64,000 nucleotides of DNA from Prorocentrum cordatum (GCA_963575745.1 CAUYUJ010020557.1:38501-102500); one strand, 5' to 3'; positions 23,001-34,190 are shown, numbered from the stretch's first letter. The notes: generated by a model not told the origin, from the sequence alone. Numbers and translations: made by a program.

Positions 23001-23244
23001 GATTACCGTCCCCCCCCGCCTCCCACCCCCCAAAAGAAATAAGATGGAACTCCTCCCCCTCGCCTCCCCAGAAAAAAAAAAGCCCACAAAAGACGTACGT
23101 GCCTAACCGCGCGCGCAAATACGGCCCCCCCCCCGTCCGCGAGACCGGCCTCGTGCTGCGCACCTTCGCAGACTGCGCGCCTTGGAAACCCGCGCGGATT
23201 CGTGTGCGTGCGCGTCTTGCTCTCGCTCAAGAGCAAGTGAGGAC

Positions 23245-23472
23245 TTGAGCAGGGACCGACCGTCCGGGCATTCCTATAGTCTTACCACGAAATGTTCGTA
23301 GAACCCAAAAATGATCTGATAACAAAAAACAGTGCTCTTAAACCCGAGGTGTGAAAACAAAACAATCTCAACCAGAAATGTTCGAAGAACATTTCGTGGA
23401 AGCCGCAAAAAGGTTCTCAGAGCATTGCTTGGTAGGGCCATAGGCGAGCCAGGACGCTTCGCCACTGCTTGA
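23245..23472. mobile_element. Family D MITE, complete copy 2, with AGGAC target duplication
   Basis: The left end TTGAGCAGGGACCGACCGTC and the inverted right end TCAAGCAGTGGCGAAGCGTC pair at about 70 percent over some 42 bp. The element is flanked by AGGAC on both sides (23240-23244 and 23473-23477). No coding capacity. Confidence 0.75.
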
Positions 23473-23699
23473 AGGACGGCGCGAGGCCCAGAGCGTGTGC
23501 GCTTCTTGGGGTCTGGTCGGGCGAAAGGGGGGAATAGCAAAGGGGGGGGTGAGAATCAGCTCACGTAGCTGATTTTCCCGGCGCCTCCCGGCGCCGGGAG
23601 GCGCCCACGTGTCGAGGAGTGGGCCCCTGGGTGGGGCCGCAACCAGCTGCATGCAGCAGATTTCGTACCCCCCCCTTTCCCAATCCCCCCTTTCGTCCG

Positions 23700-24092
23700 G
23701 CCCGGAGGAGGAGGAGGAGGAGGCGGAGGACGAGCAGGAGGAGGTGGTGAAGGAGGAGGAGGAGGAGGAGGGAGGAGGGAGGAGGGGAGGGGAGGCAGGA
23801 GGGAGGAGGGAGGAGGCGGAGGATGAGGCAGGAGGGAGGAGGGAGGAGGGAGAAGGAGGAGGAGGAGAAGGAGGAGGAGGAGGAGGAGGAGGAGTAGGAG
23901 GAGAAGGAGGAGGAGGAGGAGGGAAGGGGAGGAGGAGAGGAGAGGAGAAGGAGGAGAGGAGGAGGAGGAGGAGGAGGAGGAGGAGGAGGAGGAGGGAGGA
24001 GGAGGAGGAGGAGGGAGGAGGAGGAGGGAGGAGGGAGGAGGGAGGAGGGAGGAGGAGGAGGAGGAGGAGGAGGAGGAGGGAGGAAGGGGGCA
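23700..24092. repeat. GGA microsatellite
   Basis: About 390 bp of GGA/GGAGGGA triplets with a few interruptions. Long Glu and Ser/Pro frames on both strands derive from it. Confidence 0.85.
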
Positions 24093-24261
24093 CGCGCCCG
24101 GCCCCGGCCGTGCGCGGCGCCGCCGCGAAACGCGCGGGCCTCGGGCGGGCGGCCGGGCGCCGGAGAGCCGCCGAAGAGCGCAGGCCTCGCGGGCGCGGCG
24201 CGGGCCTCGGGCGCCTGGCTGCGGGGAGCGCGCCCGCCCCGCGGCCGCGGGGAGCTCCGCG

Positions 24262-24300
24262 GGGCTGCGGCCCGGGAGCGCCCCGCGCGCCCGCGGGCGC
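24262..24300. repeat. 39-bp direct repeat, left copy, flanking family B copy 2
   Basis: Starts GGGCTGCGGCCCGGGAGCGC and ends GCCCGCGGGCGC. An identical copy is at 24471-24509, so the two copies bracket the MITE-like element. Confidence 0.8.
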
Positions 24301-24307
24301 ACTTTTT

Positions 24308-24466
24308 TTACCAGCCTCGAACGTATCCCTATCCCTAAGGTTGACACGCCAAAAGGCGATGACAATCTTAGGGATTCGCCCTCAAAAATTAAGGGGATCC
24401 CTAAGATTGGCATCGTGATGAGGAGGTGCCCAGCATAGGGATAGGGATATGTTCCAGGCTGGTAAC
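24308..24466. mobile_element. MITE-like inverted-repeat element, family B copy 2
   Basis: The ends TTACCAGCCTCGAACGTATC and, inverted, TTACCAGCCTGGAACATATC pair at 28 of 30 positions. An inner inverted repeat of AATCTTAGGGAT/ATCCCTAAGATT gives a second hairpin. Copy 1 is at 8309. Confidence 0.75.
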
Positions 24467-24470
24467 CGCA

Positions 24471-24509
24471 GGGCTGCGGCCCGGGAGCGCCCCGCGCGCC
24501 CGCGGGCGC
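24471..24509. repeat. 39-bp direct repeat, right copy
   Basis: Identical to 24262-24300. Both copies are followed by a short T run (ACTTTTTTT and GCTGTTTTT). Confidence 0.8.
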
Positions 24510-24531
24510 GCTGTTTTTGACCGTGCGAACA

Positions 24532-24699
24532 GCAAGGGGCCCCAGGACACACAAATAGATACACACAGATGCAAACATGTTCCTCATAGCTTCCCGTATT
24601 TTTTAGGGTTTTCGTCTTCCCCCCTCCACTTCCCATAGTTTCCTATATCTTCCAAGGGATCGACGATTCATTGTGTCTGCGTGTTTTCTCCCCTCCTGA
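24532..24699. mobile_element. MITE-like element, family C copy 2
   Basis: It has the family landmarks AAGGGGCCCCAGGACACACA, ATACACACAGATGCAAACAT, TTTTCGTCTTCCCCCC and ATTGTGTCTGCGTGTTTTC, ending CCTCCTGA. No clear target duplication, so the copy is probably older. Confidence 0.7.
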
Positions 24700-25300
24700 G
24701 AAAAGGCGCCCTGTGGCTGAGGGGGGAGGGAGAGGGAGGGGAGGCGAGCAAGGTGTACCTAATCAGCCTGGCGGCCCCGGCCGGGCCCGCGAGCGCGCCC
24801 CCGGGGCGGCGCACCGCCCCGCAGCTCGGGGGGGGGGGGCGGGGAACGGAGGCGGGGCGCGGACGCCCGCGAGGCGCTCGGTCTCGTGCCGCGTGCGCGA
24901 GAGGAGGGCGACCGCGCCCGCGCCCGCCGGGCAGGGGCCAGGGGCCGAGGCGCGCGCGCCGATCTGCATACGTCGGCTGGGGCTCGCGCCGCTGGAGGCC
25001 GGCGCCTCCGAGGGGGGGGGGAGAGACCCGCTCCCCGTGCGGCCTGGCCGCTCGCCCGCTCTGCGCCGCCCGGCGGCGGGGAGAAGGAGGATGTGCCCAT
25101 ACCGCTGCCCTTCCCTCGTGTTCCCCCTGCCCTCCCTTGTCGGGCCTCCTCGGAGGCCCTCGTCGCCACCGCTGGCTGCGCCTCGAAATCCTGGCCAGAA
25201 CGCACGCCCCGAGAGGTCCGGGGCGTGGCGGCATTGGCACCTCTTGGTCTCCCCATGCACGGGGAAGAGGTCGGGGTCGTCCCAACCCTCCCACCCCGCC
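24700..25300. other. Very GC-rich gene-free stretch
   Basis: Open frames of 80-250 codons occur on both strands because stop codons are rare in this composition. None shows domains or a consistent codon pattern. Confidence 0.4.
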
Positions 25301-25302
25301 TA

Positions 25303-25455
25303 CAGTCGGACTCGATTGCACAGGACACGCGAGAGGACACAAGACCCTTCCGAGGGCCACATTGCCACAGGAATGTAGGAAGCATGGGTCGCGAGACACA
25401 GGATACAAGGGTACCCTTGATTTGGCAGGGTCGACCTACCAATCTGGGCCGACTG
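25303..25455. mobile_element. Tc1/mariner-like MITE, family F (old copy)
   Basis: The inverted ends CAGTCGGACTCGATTG and CAGTCGGCCCAGATTG pair, and the internal landmark GGATACAAGGGTACCCTTG is shared with the younger copies at 47337 and 48106. The left flank is TA and the right TG, consistent with a decayed TA duplication. Confidence 0.62.
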
Positions 25456-25849
25456 TGTGCAAGGGGAGGGAGGGGGCGCCTCTGCCGGGGGGGTATGAAC
25501 AAGGAAAGGCGACACCAACACCCCCATGGCGAGGAGATGCGAGAAGCAAGGGGGCCTCCCTGGTGGTGTGGTCTCCCCCTCTCGCTCTAGACATTCCCAG
25601 CCTCCAGCTCGGGGAGGCATCGTGGACCTTCTCTCTGGAGGTGCCACCCCCTGGCGGTGCTGGAATCGCTCCTCATTCCTCCGAGGCGGGGGTGGCGCAG
25701 AGGCGGGGTGCCAGCGTCCGAAAGAGCGTCGACCTTACTTTTCGACCCCCGCGCGAGGAGGGCGCCTACGAGGGGAAGCAGGGTCGCGAGGATCGAGGCG
25801 GGGAAAGGGTCGTCTTAGCCCCCCCTCGCCTCGCGCCGCTCCTCCCTCA

Positions 25850-26005
25850 AGCCTGCCCCAGGTCCTCGGCCTCCCGTCGACCGCCGCAGGGGGCCTCGGC
25901 CCGCGCCTCCTGTCGAAGGGGGGCCAACGGGGGCGAGCCCAGGGGCCCCCTGTCGAAGGAGGGCCTCGCGTCGACAGGGGCGACCCCGCGCCTCCTGTCG
26001 ACCGC
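25850..26005. repeat. Short GC-rich repeats around CTGTCGA
   Basis: Degenerate copies of CGCGCCTCCTGTCGACCGCC/CCCCTGTCGAAGG.GGGCC recur about five times. No gene is supported. Confidence 0.5.
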
Positions 26006-26122
26006 CGCCCCCTGACGCGGCGGAGAGGTGGAGGGGAGGTCTTCGGCCCCTCGCCCGAAGGCATCCAGCAGCAGAGCGAGCCCCTCCCAGAGCGGGAGGA
26101 GAGGAAGGACGACCGACGACAA

Positions 26123-26266
26123 GACGAGCCAAAAACGACGGCGACGACGCTAGAGAAGGAACCAACCCAGGTTAGCCGAGACACGAGCGTACACACAGAA
26201 GACGAGCGAAGAACGATGGCGACGACGCAAGGGAAGGAGCCAGCCCGAGTTAGCCGAGACCACGTG
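26123..26266. repeat. 78-bp tandem repeat, two units
   Basis: Units start at 26123 and 26201. Each contains GACGAGC.AA.AACGA.GGCG then GTTAGCCGAGAC. The 78-bp period keeps a 26-residue plus-strand frame in phase (KEPTQVSRD/KEPARVSRD), but no gene structure is visible around it. Confidence 0.65.
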
Positions 26267-26755
26267 TGATTGCACACATTGGAAAGAGGATCGTGGGAGG
26301 ATGCGGATGAAGAGTTGGCAGTGACGGGGCCGAGTCCGGCGGGGAGCTCCGCCTGCCCATCAAGGCCTGCTCCTCTAGTCTCGCTGCTGGCTAGCAAGGC
26401 CGAAGAAACACCATGGAGGTGGTCCATTCCCGAACCCAACAGCCCCCCCGAACCATCACCCCGGCGGCGCTTTTGGTCAACGCCCACGCGTTGGGGTGTT
26501 GCAAAGAGCGCTGTCTGACTGCATTTCCACGGCGAACCCATGGGGGACAGGCCATTTCAAAAGCGGCGCAGCTTCTCAGGAACCCTCGCGCCTTCTCAGG
26601 AATTGGATCGGCCGTATCCGAACACAGGAACGCCTTCTCAAACGGCAGGAGGGCTTCTGAGACGCTCCGCCACCTGCTGAAGAAAAGGTCTGAGCACTTT
26701 GACCCCTGGGAGCGATATGGAAGCAACCCCTCTACCAACTTAGTTGGCCCAAGGA

Positions 26756-26820
26756 AAGGAGGAGGAGGAGGAGGAGGAGGAGGAGGAGGAGGTGGTGGAG
26801 GAGGAGGTGGAGGTGGTTTC
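26756..26820. repeat. GGA/GGT microsatellite
   Basis: GGA triplets grading into GGTGG. Confidence 0.8.
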
Positions 26821-27029
26821 CCCCCAGACTCGCCACCGAGCCTTGACAGGGAAGGGGGTGCGGCCGCCCCCCGCCTGGATGCAGGGGCGGGGGTCCACAC
26901 CCGGCCCCCCCCACGCAGCGCACAGATCAGAACATACAGTAATCCTGGGCGTCGTCATGACTGCCAAACACTGCAGGCCACCTCAATACAACAACACATA
27001 TCAGCCGACACAACAAAACACGTTTCACA

Positions 27030-27104
27030 GCACACGCACACACGCACACACGCACACACGCACACACGCACACACGCACACACGCACACACGCACACACA
27101 CACA

Positions 27105-27136
<32 letters not shown>

Positions 27137-27530
27137 CGACAACGCATATCCAACACCTGACTTCTCATCCTCTTTATCATCGTCCGTGCTTTCCTCCTCC
27201 TTTCTTGCCTCGTCTCTGTTCCTCCTCCTCCTCCTCCTCCTCCTCCTCCCCCTCTTCTTCTTCCTCCTCCTCCTCCTCCTCATTCTCTTCGTCCTTCTCT
27301 CCCTCTCCTTTGTGCCGCATTCCTCCTCCTTCTCCTGCTCTTCCTCTTCCTCCCCCTGCTCGTCCGCCTCCTCCTGTTCTTCTCCCCCGTCTCCGCCTTA
27401 TCTATATTTCCTCCTCCTCCTCCTCCTCCCCCTCCTCCTCCTCCTCCTCCTCCTTTCCCTCCTCCTCATGATTCTGATCCTCCTACTACTCCCCCTCCTC
27501 ATCTTCCTTGTCCTCCTCCCCCCCCCCTTC
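27030..27530. repeat. CACACG tract followed by TCC tracts
   Basis: CACACG/CA repeats occupy about 27030-27132. Irregular TCC/CTC triplets occupy 27190-27525. Confidence 0.8.
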
Positions 27531-27759
27531 CTGCTAGCCCCAAACTGGTCCCAAAGGTCGAGAATGGCTCAGGATACCCTCTGACAGCCTCTATCCGAAC
27601 AGGGCCCAGCATGGCCTCCAGGAGGCCTCAAGAAGACCTCCGACCTGAGCTGGATGGGCTGGTGGGATACGCGAGACATCAAGCGTTCACGCGTCAGTTT
27701 GAGCATGCATGTGACAGGGAAGTGGGGAAGGTGGCGGCGGCGGGGGGCACGGTGCCTGG

Positions 27760-28600
27760 TTCGGCCACCCCCTCCCTCCACATGGTTCGGGAGACCCCCG
27801 AGAGGCCCCGAGGGCACGACACGTTTCCAGTGGCAGCTTCACCCTCGAGGGGTTGGGCATTCCCGCGCCCGCAGCAGAGGAAAGGGGGGCCGAACGACCC
27901 GGCGGCGGCGGCGAAAGGCGAGGTGACTCGTTCGGCCACGCCCTCCCTCCCCATGGGTTCGGGAGCTCCCCGAGCCCCCGAGGGCACGAAACGCTTCCAT
28001 GTGAGCGTTTATTTGTCTGATTCGGCGTCTCGACATTGGGCGGCAAAGGGGGGTGGAGGGGGGGGGGTCTTTCTCCGGACCTCTGCTTAGTGTGACTGTT
28101 TGCAAGAGTGCGGCATCTGGGGGAGTCTCTACCCGCTCGAAACAGGCACCAAAACAACAGCCAAGATCTACTCCATGGTATGGGGCGAGGGGGGATTTGG
28201 GGGCCCGCCCCGATCGGCAAAACAATGCCCCGATCGGCAAATGAATGCATCAAAAACGATCACCATTGGAAGCGTCGCCCTCGGGAGTTTGGAGAATCCC
28301 GCGCACGCTCGAAAAGAGACGGGGACCGGGCGGCGGCGGAGGAGGGCAAGGGGACTCCCTCCCCAAGGGTTCGAGGGCTCCCCGAGACCCCGGGGGCACG
28401 CAACGCTTCCATTGGAAGCGTCGCACTCGGGGGTTTGGGGAGTCCCGCGCCCGCAAGAAATGGGTCGGGGGCCGATCGGCTCGGCGGCGGCGGCGCGGGG
28501 CGAAAAGACCGGTCGCTCCCGCTTTCCCCCCCATGGGTTCTGGGGCTCACTGAGGCTCACCGAGGGCTTCCATTGGAAGCGTCGCCGTCAGGCTCACCGA
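27760..28600. repeat. ~170-bp GC-rich tandem repeat, about four or five units
   Basis: The blocks CCTCCCTCC.CATGGGTTCGG and GGGCACG.AACGCTTCCA then TTGGGGAGTCCCGCGCCCGCA recur. The first block lies near 27773, 27944, 28357 and 28525. The inverted motif CTTCCATTGGAAG occurs between units near 28406. Confidence 0.65.
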
Positions 28601-28619
28601 GGCCCCAAAAAACACCGCA

Positions 28620-28925
28620 CCCTCAGGACCCCAGGAGCCAATACGGAGCCTCCAATGAGCCAGTAATGAGCCTCTAAGGAACCTCTACGGAACCTTCAAG
28701 AAACCCCTAATGAGCCTCTAAGCAATCTCTCAAGAATCGGTAAGGAGCCGGCAACGAGCCTCTAAGGAGCCTCTGAGGAGCCTCTAAGGAGCCTTGAAGA
28801 AGCCGTTAATGAACCTCCAAGGAACTTCCAAGGAGCCGGTAAGGGGCCACTAAGGAGCCTCTGAGGAGCCTCTGAGGTACCTCCAAGGAGCTTTTACGGA
28901 GCCTCCAAGCAGCATCTAAGGAAAC
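28620..28925. repeat. 15-bp minisatellite (AAGGAGCCTCTAAGG)
   Basis: Degenerate GAGCCTCTAAGGAGCC words recur about every 15 bp for some 300 bp. Confidence 0.75.
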
Positions 28926-29119
28926 TGCACTTCCAAATCAATTGTATTCAACACTATTCAACACCAATTGGTTGGAGCTGGTACCGACATGGTTGGAATC
29001 CGTCCGAGTTGGTTGACATTTCTCCAACTTTCGATCCGGAGCCCCCCCACACCCCTCACACGCTGCTGGTAAACGCCGACTGCAAGCACTGGCGACAGAA
29101 CGCGACGACTACGACAACG

Positions 29120-29270
29120 GCCGACCAGGGCGGCAGCAGCAACTACGACGACGACCACGACGACGACCACAACCACGACGACGACCACGACGACGACTAC
29201 GACGACGACGACGACAACGACGGCGACAAAAACGGCAAAGGCGACGTCGACGTCGGACGGACGACAGACG
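29120..29270. repeat. GAC/CGA triplet tract
   Basis: GACGACGACCACGACGAC words encode Asp/His runs in one frame, with no supporting gene structure. Confidence 0.75.
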
Positions 29271-29329
29271 ACGGGCGACGGCGACACTGGCGACAACGAC
29301 GACGGGAGCAATCGTGGACCAAACAATGT

Positions 29330-29818
29330 GTTTATAGCAGTCTACGTGGTGCTATCTGCGTGGAGCAATATATGTTGTAGAATATATGTGGAACCATATA
29401 TGTGTGATGCAATCTACGTGTTTCCATGTACGTTGTACAGAAGAAATAACGTAATCTACCATGGGTAAGAAATATGTGGTGCAAGCCATGTGGCGCAACA
29501 TCAGTGATGCAATGTGTGGTACAATCGATGTTGAGCAGTCTACGCGGTGCAATCTATATGATGCAATCGATGGTGTGCAATACATGTGATACAATCGACG
29601 TGGGGCACAATATATGTGGTGCAATATAGGTGGTGCAATATGTGTTGCAAACTATGTGGTGCAATTCATGTTCTGCAGTATACGTGGTGCAAAACATGTT
29701 GCGCAACATGTGGTGCATGTGCAGTCTCTGTGGTACAATCCCTGTGGGTCCGGCTGCGTTGTGCAACATATGTTGTGAAAAAGAGTTAGTGCAATCTATG
29801 TGGTGCAATGTATGCATC
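29330..29818. repeat. ~15-bp minisatellite (TATGTGGTGCAATC)
   Basis: Decayed copies of ATGTGGTGCAAT.TA recur for nearly 500 bp. AT content is higher than in the surroundings. Confidence 0.72.
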
Positions 29819-29821
29819 TGT

Positions 29822-30105
29822 CGGCGTCGTGGCGGCGACGGCGGCAACGCAATCGCCAGGCCGCCAGACAAGCCCGGACGATTGGTGGCGGCGGGCCGGC
29901 GACGGCGAAAATATAGACGCCAGACCGCTAGACAGGCCAAGACGACTGGCGGCCACCATGCGGCGACGGGGCGGCGACAGCGGCAGCATAGCCGCCAGAC
30001 CGCCAGACAGGCCCAGGCGACGGGCAGCGACGAGGCGGCGACGGGGCGGCGACGGCGGCAACATAGCCGCCAGACCGACGGAGGAGGAAGGGGCAGGTCC
30101 AGGGC
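29822..30105. repeat. ~72-bp GC-rich tandem repeat, about four units
   Basis: The blocks GGCGGCGACGGCGGCAAC.T and AGCCGCCAGACCGCCAGACA recur with about 72-bp spacing. The last unit is truncated. Confidence 0.65.
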
Positions 30106-30239
30106 CGCGCGCTGGGGAGCCCGCCCAGCATGGCCATCGCACCTACGGCGGCCCCAGGGCTGCCGGTGCGACGGGCGCCGAGGGCCTGGCGGCGGCGCCG
30201 GGGGGAAGCGGAGGCGGGCTGCGCTGGTGCTCTGGCCCT

Positions 30240-30267
30240 CCTTTCCTCTCCCCTCCTCCTGCTCCGT

Positions 30268-30362
<95 letters not shown>

Positions 30363-30590
30363 CCTCCTCCTCCTCCTCCTCCTCCTCCTCCTCCTCCTCC
30401 TCTCCTCCACCTCGTCCTGGTGATCATCCTGCTCGTCGTCATCGTCGTCGCCCTCCTCCTCCTGGTCCTGCCGCATCCTCGTCCTCCACCTTCTCCTCCC
30501 TCCTGGTCCTGCCCCATCGTGGTCCTCCTCCACCCTCCTCCTCCTCCTCCTCCTCCTCCTCCTCCTCCTCCTCCACCTCGTCTTTTCGCA
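30240..30590. repeat. GCTCCT hexamer array and CCT triplet array
   Basis: About sixteen GCTCCT units span 30264-30362, followed by CCT triplets to about 30402 and again at 30535-30572. The hexamer block is unusually uniform. Confidence 0.88.
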
Positions 30591-30599
30591 TCCGCCAGC

Positions 30600-31130
30600 C
30601 CTGCCGCGGGCGAAGGCCAGGTCTGGGTCGGCGGAGGGCGAGCAGCATCGAGGCGGCGCGTCGGAGGATGCGATCCCGCATCGGGCGAGACGGCAACCCT
30701 GAGGCAGTCCTCCTCCACCCCGTCCTGGTGATCCTCCTGCTCGTCGTCGGCGTCCTCCTCCTGGTCCTGCCACATTCCCCCTCGTCCTCGTCCTTGGCCC
30801 ATCTCGTTCCCTCCTCGTCCGCCTCCCTGCCGCCCTCGTCACCCTCGCCCCCCTCCTCATCTCTCTCCCCAGCTCCTCCTCCGTCTCCAACTCCTGACTC
30901 CTCCCCCTGCCTCCTCCATCCTTTTTACTTATGGGCAAAATAACTCCTCCCAGTCGCACCTCAAGGCGTGTCGGTAGGGCGGGCCGGGCGTTTCGCGTGA
31001 GACTTACTCCCCATGTATGGTCCTGAAGCTGAAATTCTGTAAGAGGTTCACGAATGGAGGGCAAGCCGTTTTCAAAATGTGGCTCTGGCCTTAGCTCCGC
31101 GCGCATTCGTTTTCAACGTTCGCGAACATT
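30600..31130. other. Gene-free spacer
   Basis: GC-rich to mixed sequence with no supported gene. Confidence 0.35.
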
Positions 31131-31139
31131 TAATGGGTG

Positions 31140-32230
31140 GTCCCCACCCACCCCGAGCGACCACAAGAAATCGCTATAGCTCGACCGAGCAACACCGCTC
31201 GCAGAAGACCTTGCGCTTGCAGCAATAGCTCTTGGGGTAGCCTCCACCATCACCGAAGCCAAGCCAGGCGGTCACGCGGGAGGGTCCCCAGGCACCCCGA
31301 GCGACCGCGGCAGGTCGCGATGGTTCGAACGAGCCACGCCGCGCGCAGGTGAACTTGCGCCTGCAGGAAGCGTTCCAGAAGCAGCCTCCACCGTCACCGA
31401 AGCCAAGCCGGGCGGCCACGCGGGAGGGTCCCCACGCACCCCGGGCGACTGCGGCAAGTCCCGATGGCTCGAGCGAGCCGCGCCGCTCGCAAGCGACCCT
31501 GCGCTTGTAGCAGCAGCTCCAGGGGTAGCATCCGCCGTCACCGAGGCTAAGCCTGGCGGGAGCACGGGAGGACTCCCACGCGCCCCGAGCGACCGCGGCA
31601 GGTCGCTGTAGCTCGAACGAGCCACGCCGCTCGCAGGAGACCCTGCGTCTGCAACAGAAGCTCCTGGGGTGCCCTCCGCCATCACCGTGGCCAAGCCTGG
31701 CGGGGGAGCGTGAGGGCCCCCACATGCTCCGAACGACCGCGGCAAGTCGCGATGGCTCGAGCGAGTTACGCCGCTCGCAGGAGAGACCCTGCGCTTGCAG
31801 CAAGGGCTCCTGGGGCAGCCTCCGCCATCACCGACGCTGAGCCAGGCGAGGACGCGGGGGGGGACCGCGCACCCCGAGCGTCTGCGGCATGTCGCGATGG
31901 CAGGAGCAATCCACGCCGCTCGGAGGCGAGCCTGCGCAAGCCTCCGCCATCACGGAGGCTAAGCCTGGCGGAGACGCGCGGGGGGGGGTCCCAACGAGCC
32001 ATGGGCAGCCGCGGCAGGTCGCGGCGGCTCGAGGGAGCAGCGCCGAGCGCAGGTGAACCAACGCATGCAGCAGGGGCTCTATGGGGTAGCCTCCACCCTC
32101 GCCGAGGCCAAACCTGGCGAAGACGCAGGAGGACCCCCCCCCAAGCACGAGCAACCGCGGCGCGGTCGCGGTGGCTCGAGCGGGCCAGGCTGCTCGAGTG
32201 TGATCTTGCGCTTGCAGCAGAGTCCCCAAG
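31140..32230. repeat. 144-bp tandem array (left part)
   Basis: The block CACCCCGAGCGACCGCGGCA then GGTCGCGATGG.TCGA.CGAGC recurs near 31294, 31439, 31582, 31725 and onward, with periods of 143-145 bp. Each unit also holds GCAGCCTCCGCCATCACCGA and AAGCCTGGCGG. Because 144 is a multiple of three, a 48-residue minus-strand frame (CERRGSLEPS..AAVARGAWGPS) repeats in phase. I see no start, splice or tail signal, so it is annotated as a satellite. Confidence 0.75.
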
Positions 32231-32383
32231 GTCGGGCCTGTCCCCCTACAGGCGGATTTTGGACGAAAGATTCAGAACACCCAAACAAGATACAAACACA
32301 GTCAAACATGGTAGAACAATCGTCCCCACAATATGTTTAGACTATTTTTGAATATTCCCCCTGTAGAGGGACAGGCCCGACTT
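32231..32383. mobile_element. MITE-like element, family E copy 1, inserted in the 144-bp array
   Basis: The ends GTCGGGCCTGTCCCCCTACA and, inverted, GTCGGGCCTGTCCCTCTACA pair at 21 of 22 bases. AAGG occurs on both sides if the right end is taken as CGACTT. The flanks, CCCCAAGG and AAGGGTAGCC, are two halves of one array unit. Copy 2 is at 46909. Confidence 0.8.
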
Positions 32384-32414
32384 AAGGGTAGCCTCCGCCA
32401 TCACCCAGGATAAA

Positions 32415-32577
32415 TGAAGGGGCCCTGGGACACACACATAAATACACACAAATAAAAGGAGCCCCTTGATTTTCCCATATTTTCTGTGTTGTTGTCTTCC
32501 CCCCCACTTCCCATATTTTTCCATATTTTCCTGGGAATCGACGGTTAATTGTGTCTGTGTGTTTCTTTCCCGCCTGA
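32415..32577. mobile_element. MITE-like element, family C copy 3, inserted in the 144-bp array
   Basis: It runs from TGAAGGGGCCCTGGGACACA to CGCCTGA. The flanking 5-mers ATAAA (32410-32414) and CTAAA (32578-32582) fit a slightly decayed 5-bp duplication. Deleting the element rejoins AGGATAAA to CCTGGCGAAGAC, the normal array unit. Confidence 0.78.
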
Positions 32578-32582
32578 CTAAA

Positions 32583-33055
32583 CCTGGCGAAGACTCGGGG
32601 GGATCCCCCCAAACCGCGACCGCGACCGAGGCAGGTCGCGGCGGCTCGAGCGAGCAACGCCGCGCGCAGGGGACCCTGCGCACGCAGCACAAGGCTCCAG
32701 GCGCCGCCTCCGACCTCGCCGAGTGTCCAGGCCAGGAGGCGACACGAACAGATCCCGCGTGCCCCGAGCGACGGCGGCAGGTCGCGATGGTCCGGGCGAG
32801 CCACGCCGCTCGCAGGCGACCCTGCGCGTGCAGCAAGGGGTGCCGGGGGCAGCCTCCGCCACCGCCGCGGCTACGCCTGGCGGGCACGCCGGGGGGGCCC
32901 CGGCGCGCCAAGGGCGACCGCGGCAGGCCGCGATGGGTCTGGGCGAGCCACCGACGCGACTGCAGCAGGCAGCGCAGCCATCGCCGCACCCTTGCTGGGC
33001 GGGACGGCAGGGGCGCGGGGCGATCCCCCGGTAGCCCGAGCGACCGCAGCAGATC
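32583..33055. repeat. 144-bp tandem array (right part)
   Basis: Continues after the two inserted elements with diverging units (CCTGGCGAAGACTCGGGG, GACCGCGGCAGGCCGCGATGG). It fades into GC-rich sequence at about 33050. Confidence 0.68.
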
Positions 33056-33059
33056 GCGA

Positions 33060-34190
33060 GGGTTATCCAGAGCCCGGACCGTGGAGGCGCGGCAGGCAAA
33101 ACGTGGTTCGCGGGCTGCGCGTGATCGCGCCCAGCGCAGCGGAAGAGACGGGGGCGCGCTCGCATGCCCACGAGCCGCGCGCGCGAGGTCGAGGGCGGAG
33201 GCGACTGCGGGCCGCCCCCGCCCCTCTTCCATTCCCCCTCGGCGGCGCACGCGAGTCCCTGCGCAGCCAAGACGGCCTCGTGAGAACAGCATCTCCCGAC
33301 CGAGGGATCGGGGGGCAGGGCCGTCGCCTGCGCGTCGAGCTCGCTCGCCCTCGCAGGCGACGGCGACTTGGCCCCCGAGTCTGCCGGGGCACGCGCGCCC
33401 TCCCTCGCGGCGTGGCCCGCAGCCCCTGCCGAGGGGGCGGGCGCAGGGGCCCGCCCGGCGGGAGGCCCACCCAGCGGTGGCGGCGGCCGACGCGGGCGCC
33501 CTCCAAAGCGGCGCCACGGCGCCCCAAAGCGGAGGCGGTCCGCGGGTGCAGAGCATCTGGGCCCCGCGGCGGGCCCGCCCGCCGGGGGGCAGCGAAGGCG
33601 CCCCCAGCCCTGGAGGAGGCCGGCAGTCAGCGTGCGACGGCGAGGCGGCCTTTGGACTGCTCCGCGGCGGGGGGCCAGACTTGCGAGCCACGACGGCAGC
33701 CGAGCAAGCGGTGCGAAGCGCTCCCTGCGGGGCCGCAAGAGCGTCGCTGGAACGCCTCATACCAACCAGCTCATCCCCGCCTGGGGCCGCGCCGCCCGCC
33801 ACCTGAACGGGCGCAGGAGGTGCCGCGCGTCGCAAGTAGAGGCGACCACCGAACGAACACAGTCCCCGCCCTGTCCGACTTCGACAGCCGGCGAAAGGTC
33901 AACAGGAAGGGGGGCGACCCCCCTGCTCCGCGAGGCCTGGCGGCAACAGGAGACGCCCGCCCGGGGCCCCCACAGCGGGCCGCAACGCGGGGCTCGGGAT
34001 AATGACGGGTGCCGAGGCCTTTCGAAGCGGGCGACCGCTGAAGGCGCACCACCCGAGCCTCGAAAGCCAGAAGCGGAGGATGCGCGCACGGCGGTGCTTC
34101 CGCGATTGGTGCGTGGCCCAGCGAGGCAGGTGAGCCAAGGCGAGGCCGCGACGGGAGTGGCAGGAGTGGAGAGGAAGCGGAGGTAAGAAG
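33060..34190. other. Very GC-rich region with long uninformative open frames
   Basis: Frames of 270-500 codons occur on both strands simultaneously, which is expected when stop codons are rare. All are Arg/Ala/Pro/Gly-rich with no recognisable domain, so none is called. Confidence 0.4.

Noticed and set aside
32342-34186. Open frames up to about 500 codons in the GC-rich region
   Set aside because: Simultaneously open on both strands and in several frames, Arg/Ala/Pro/Gly-rich, and partly satellite or MITE sequence.
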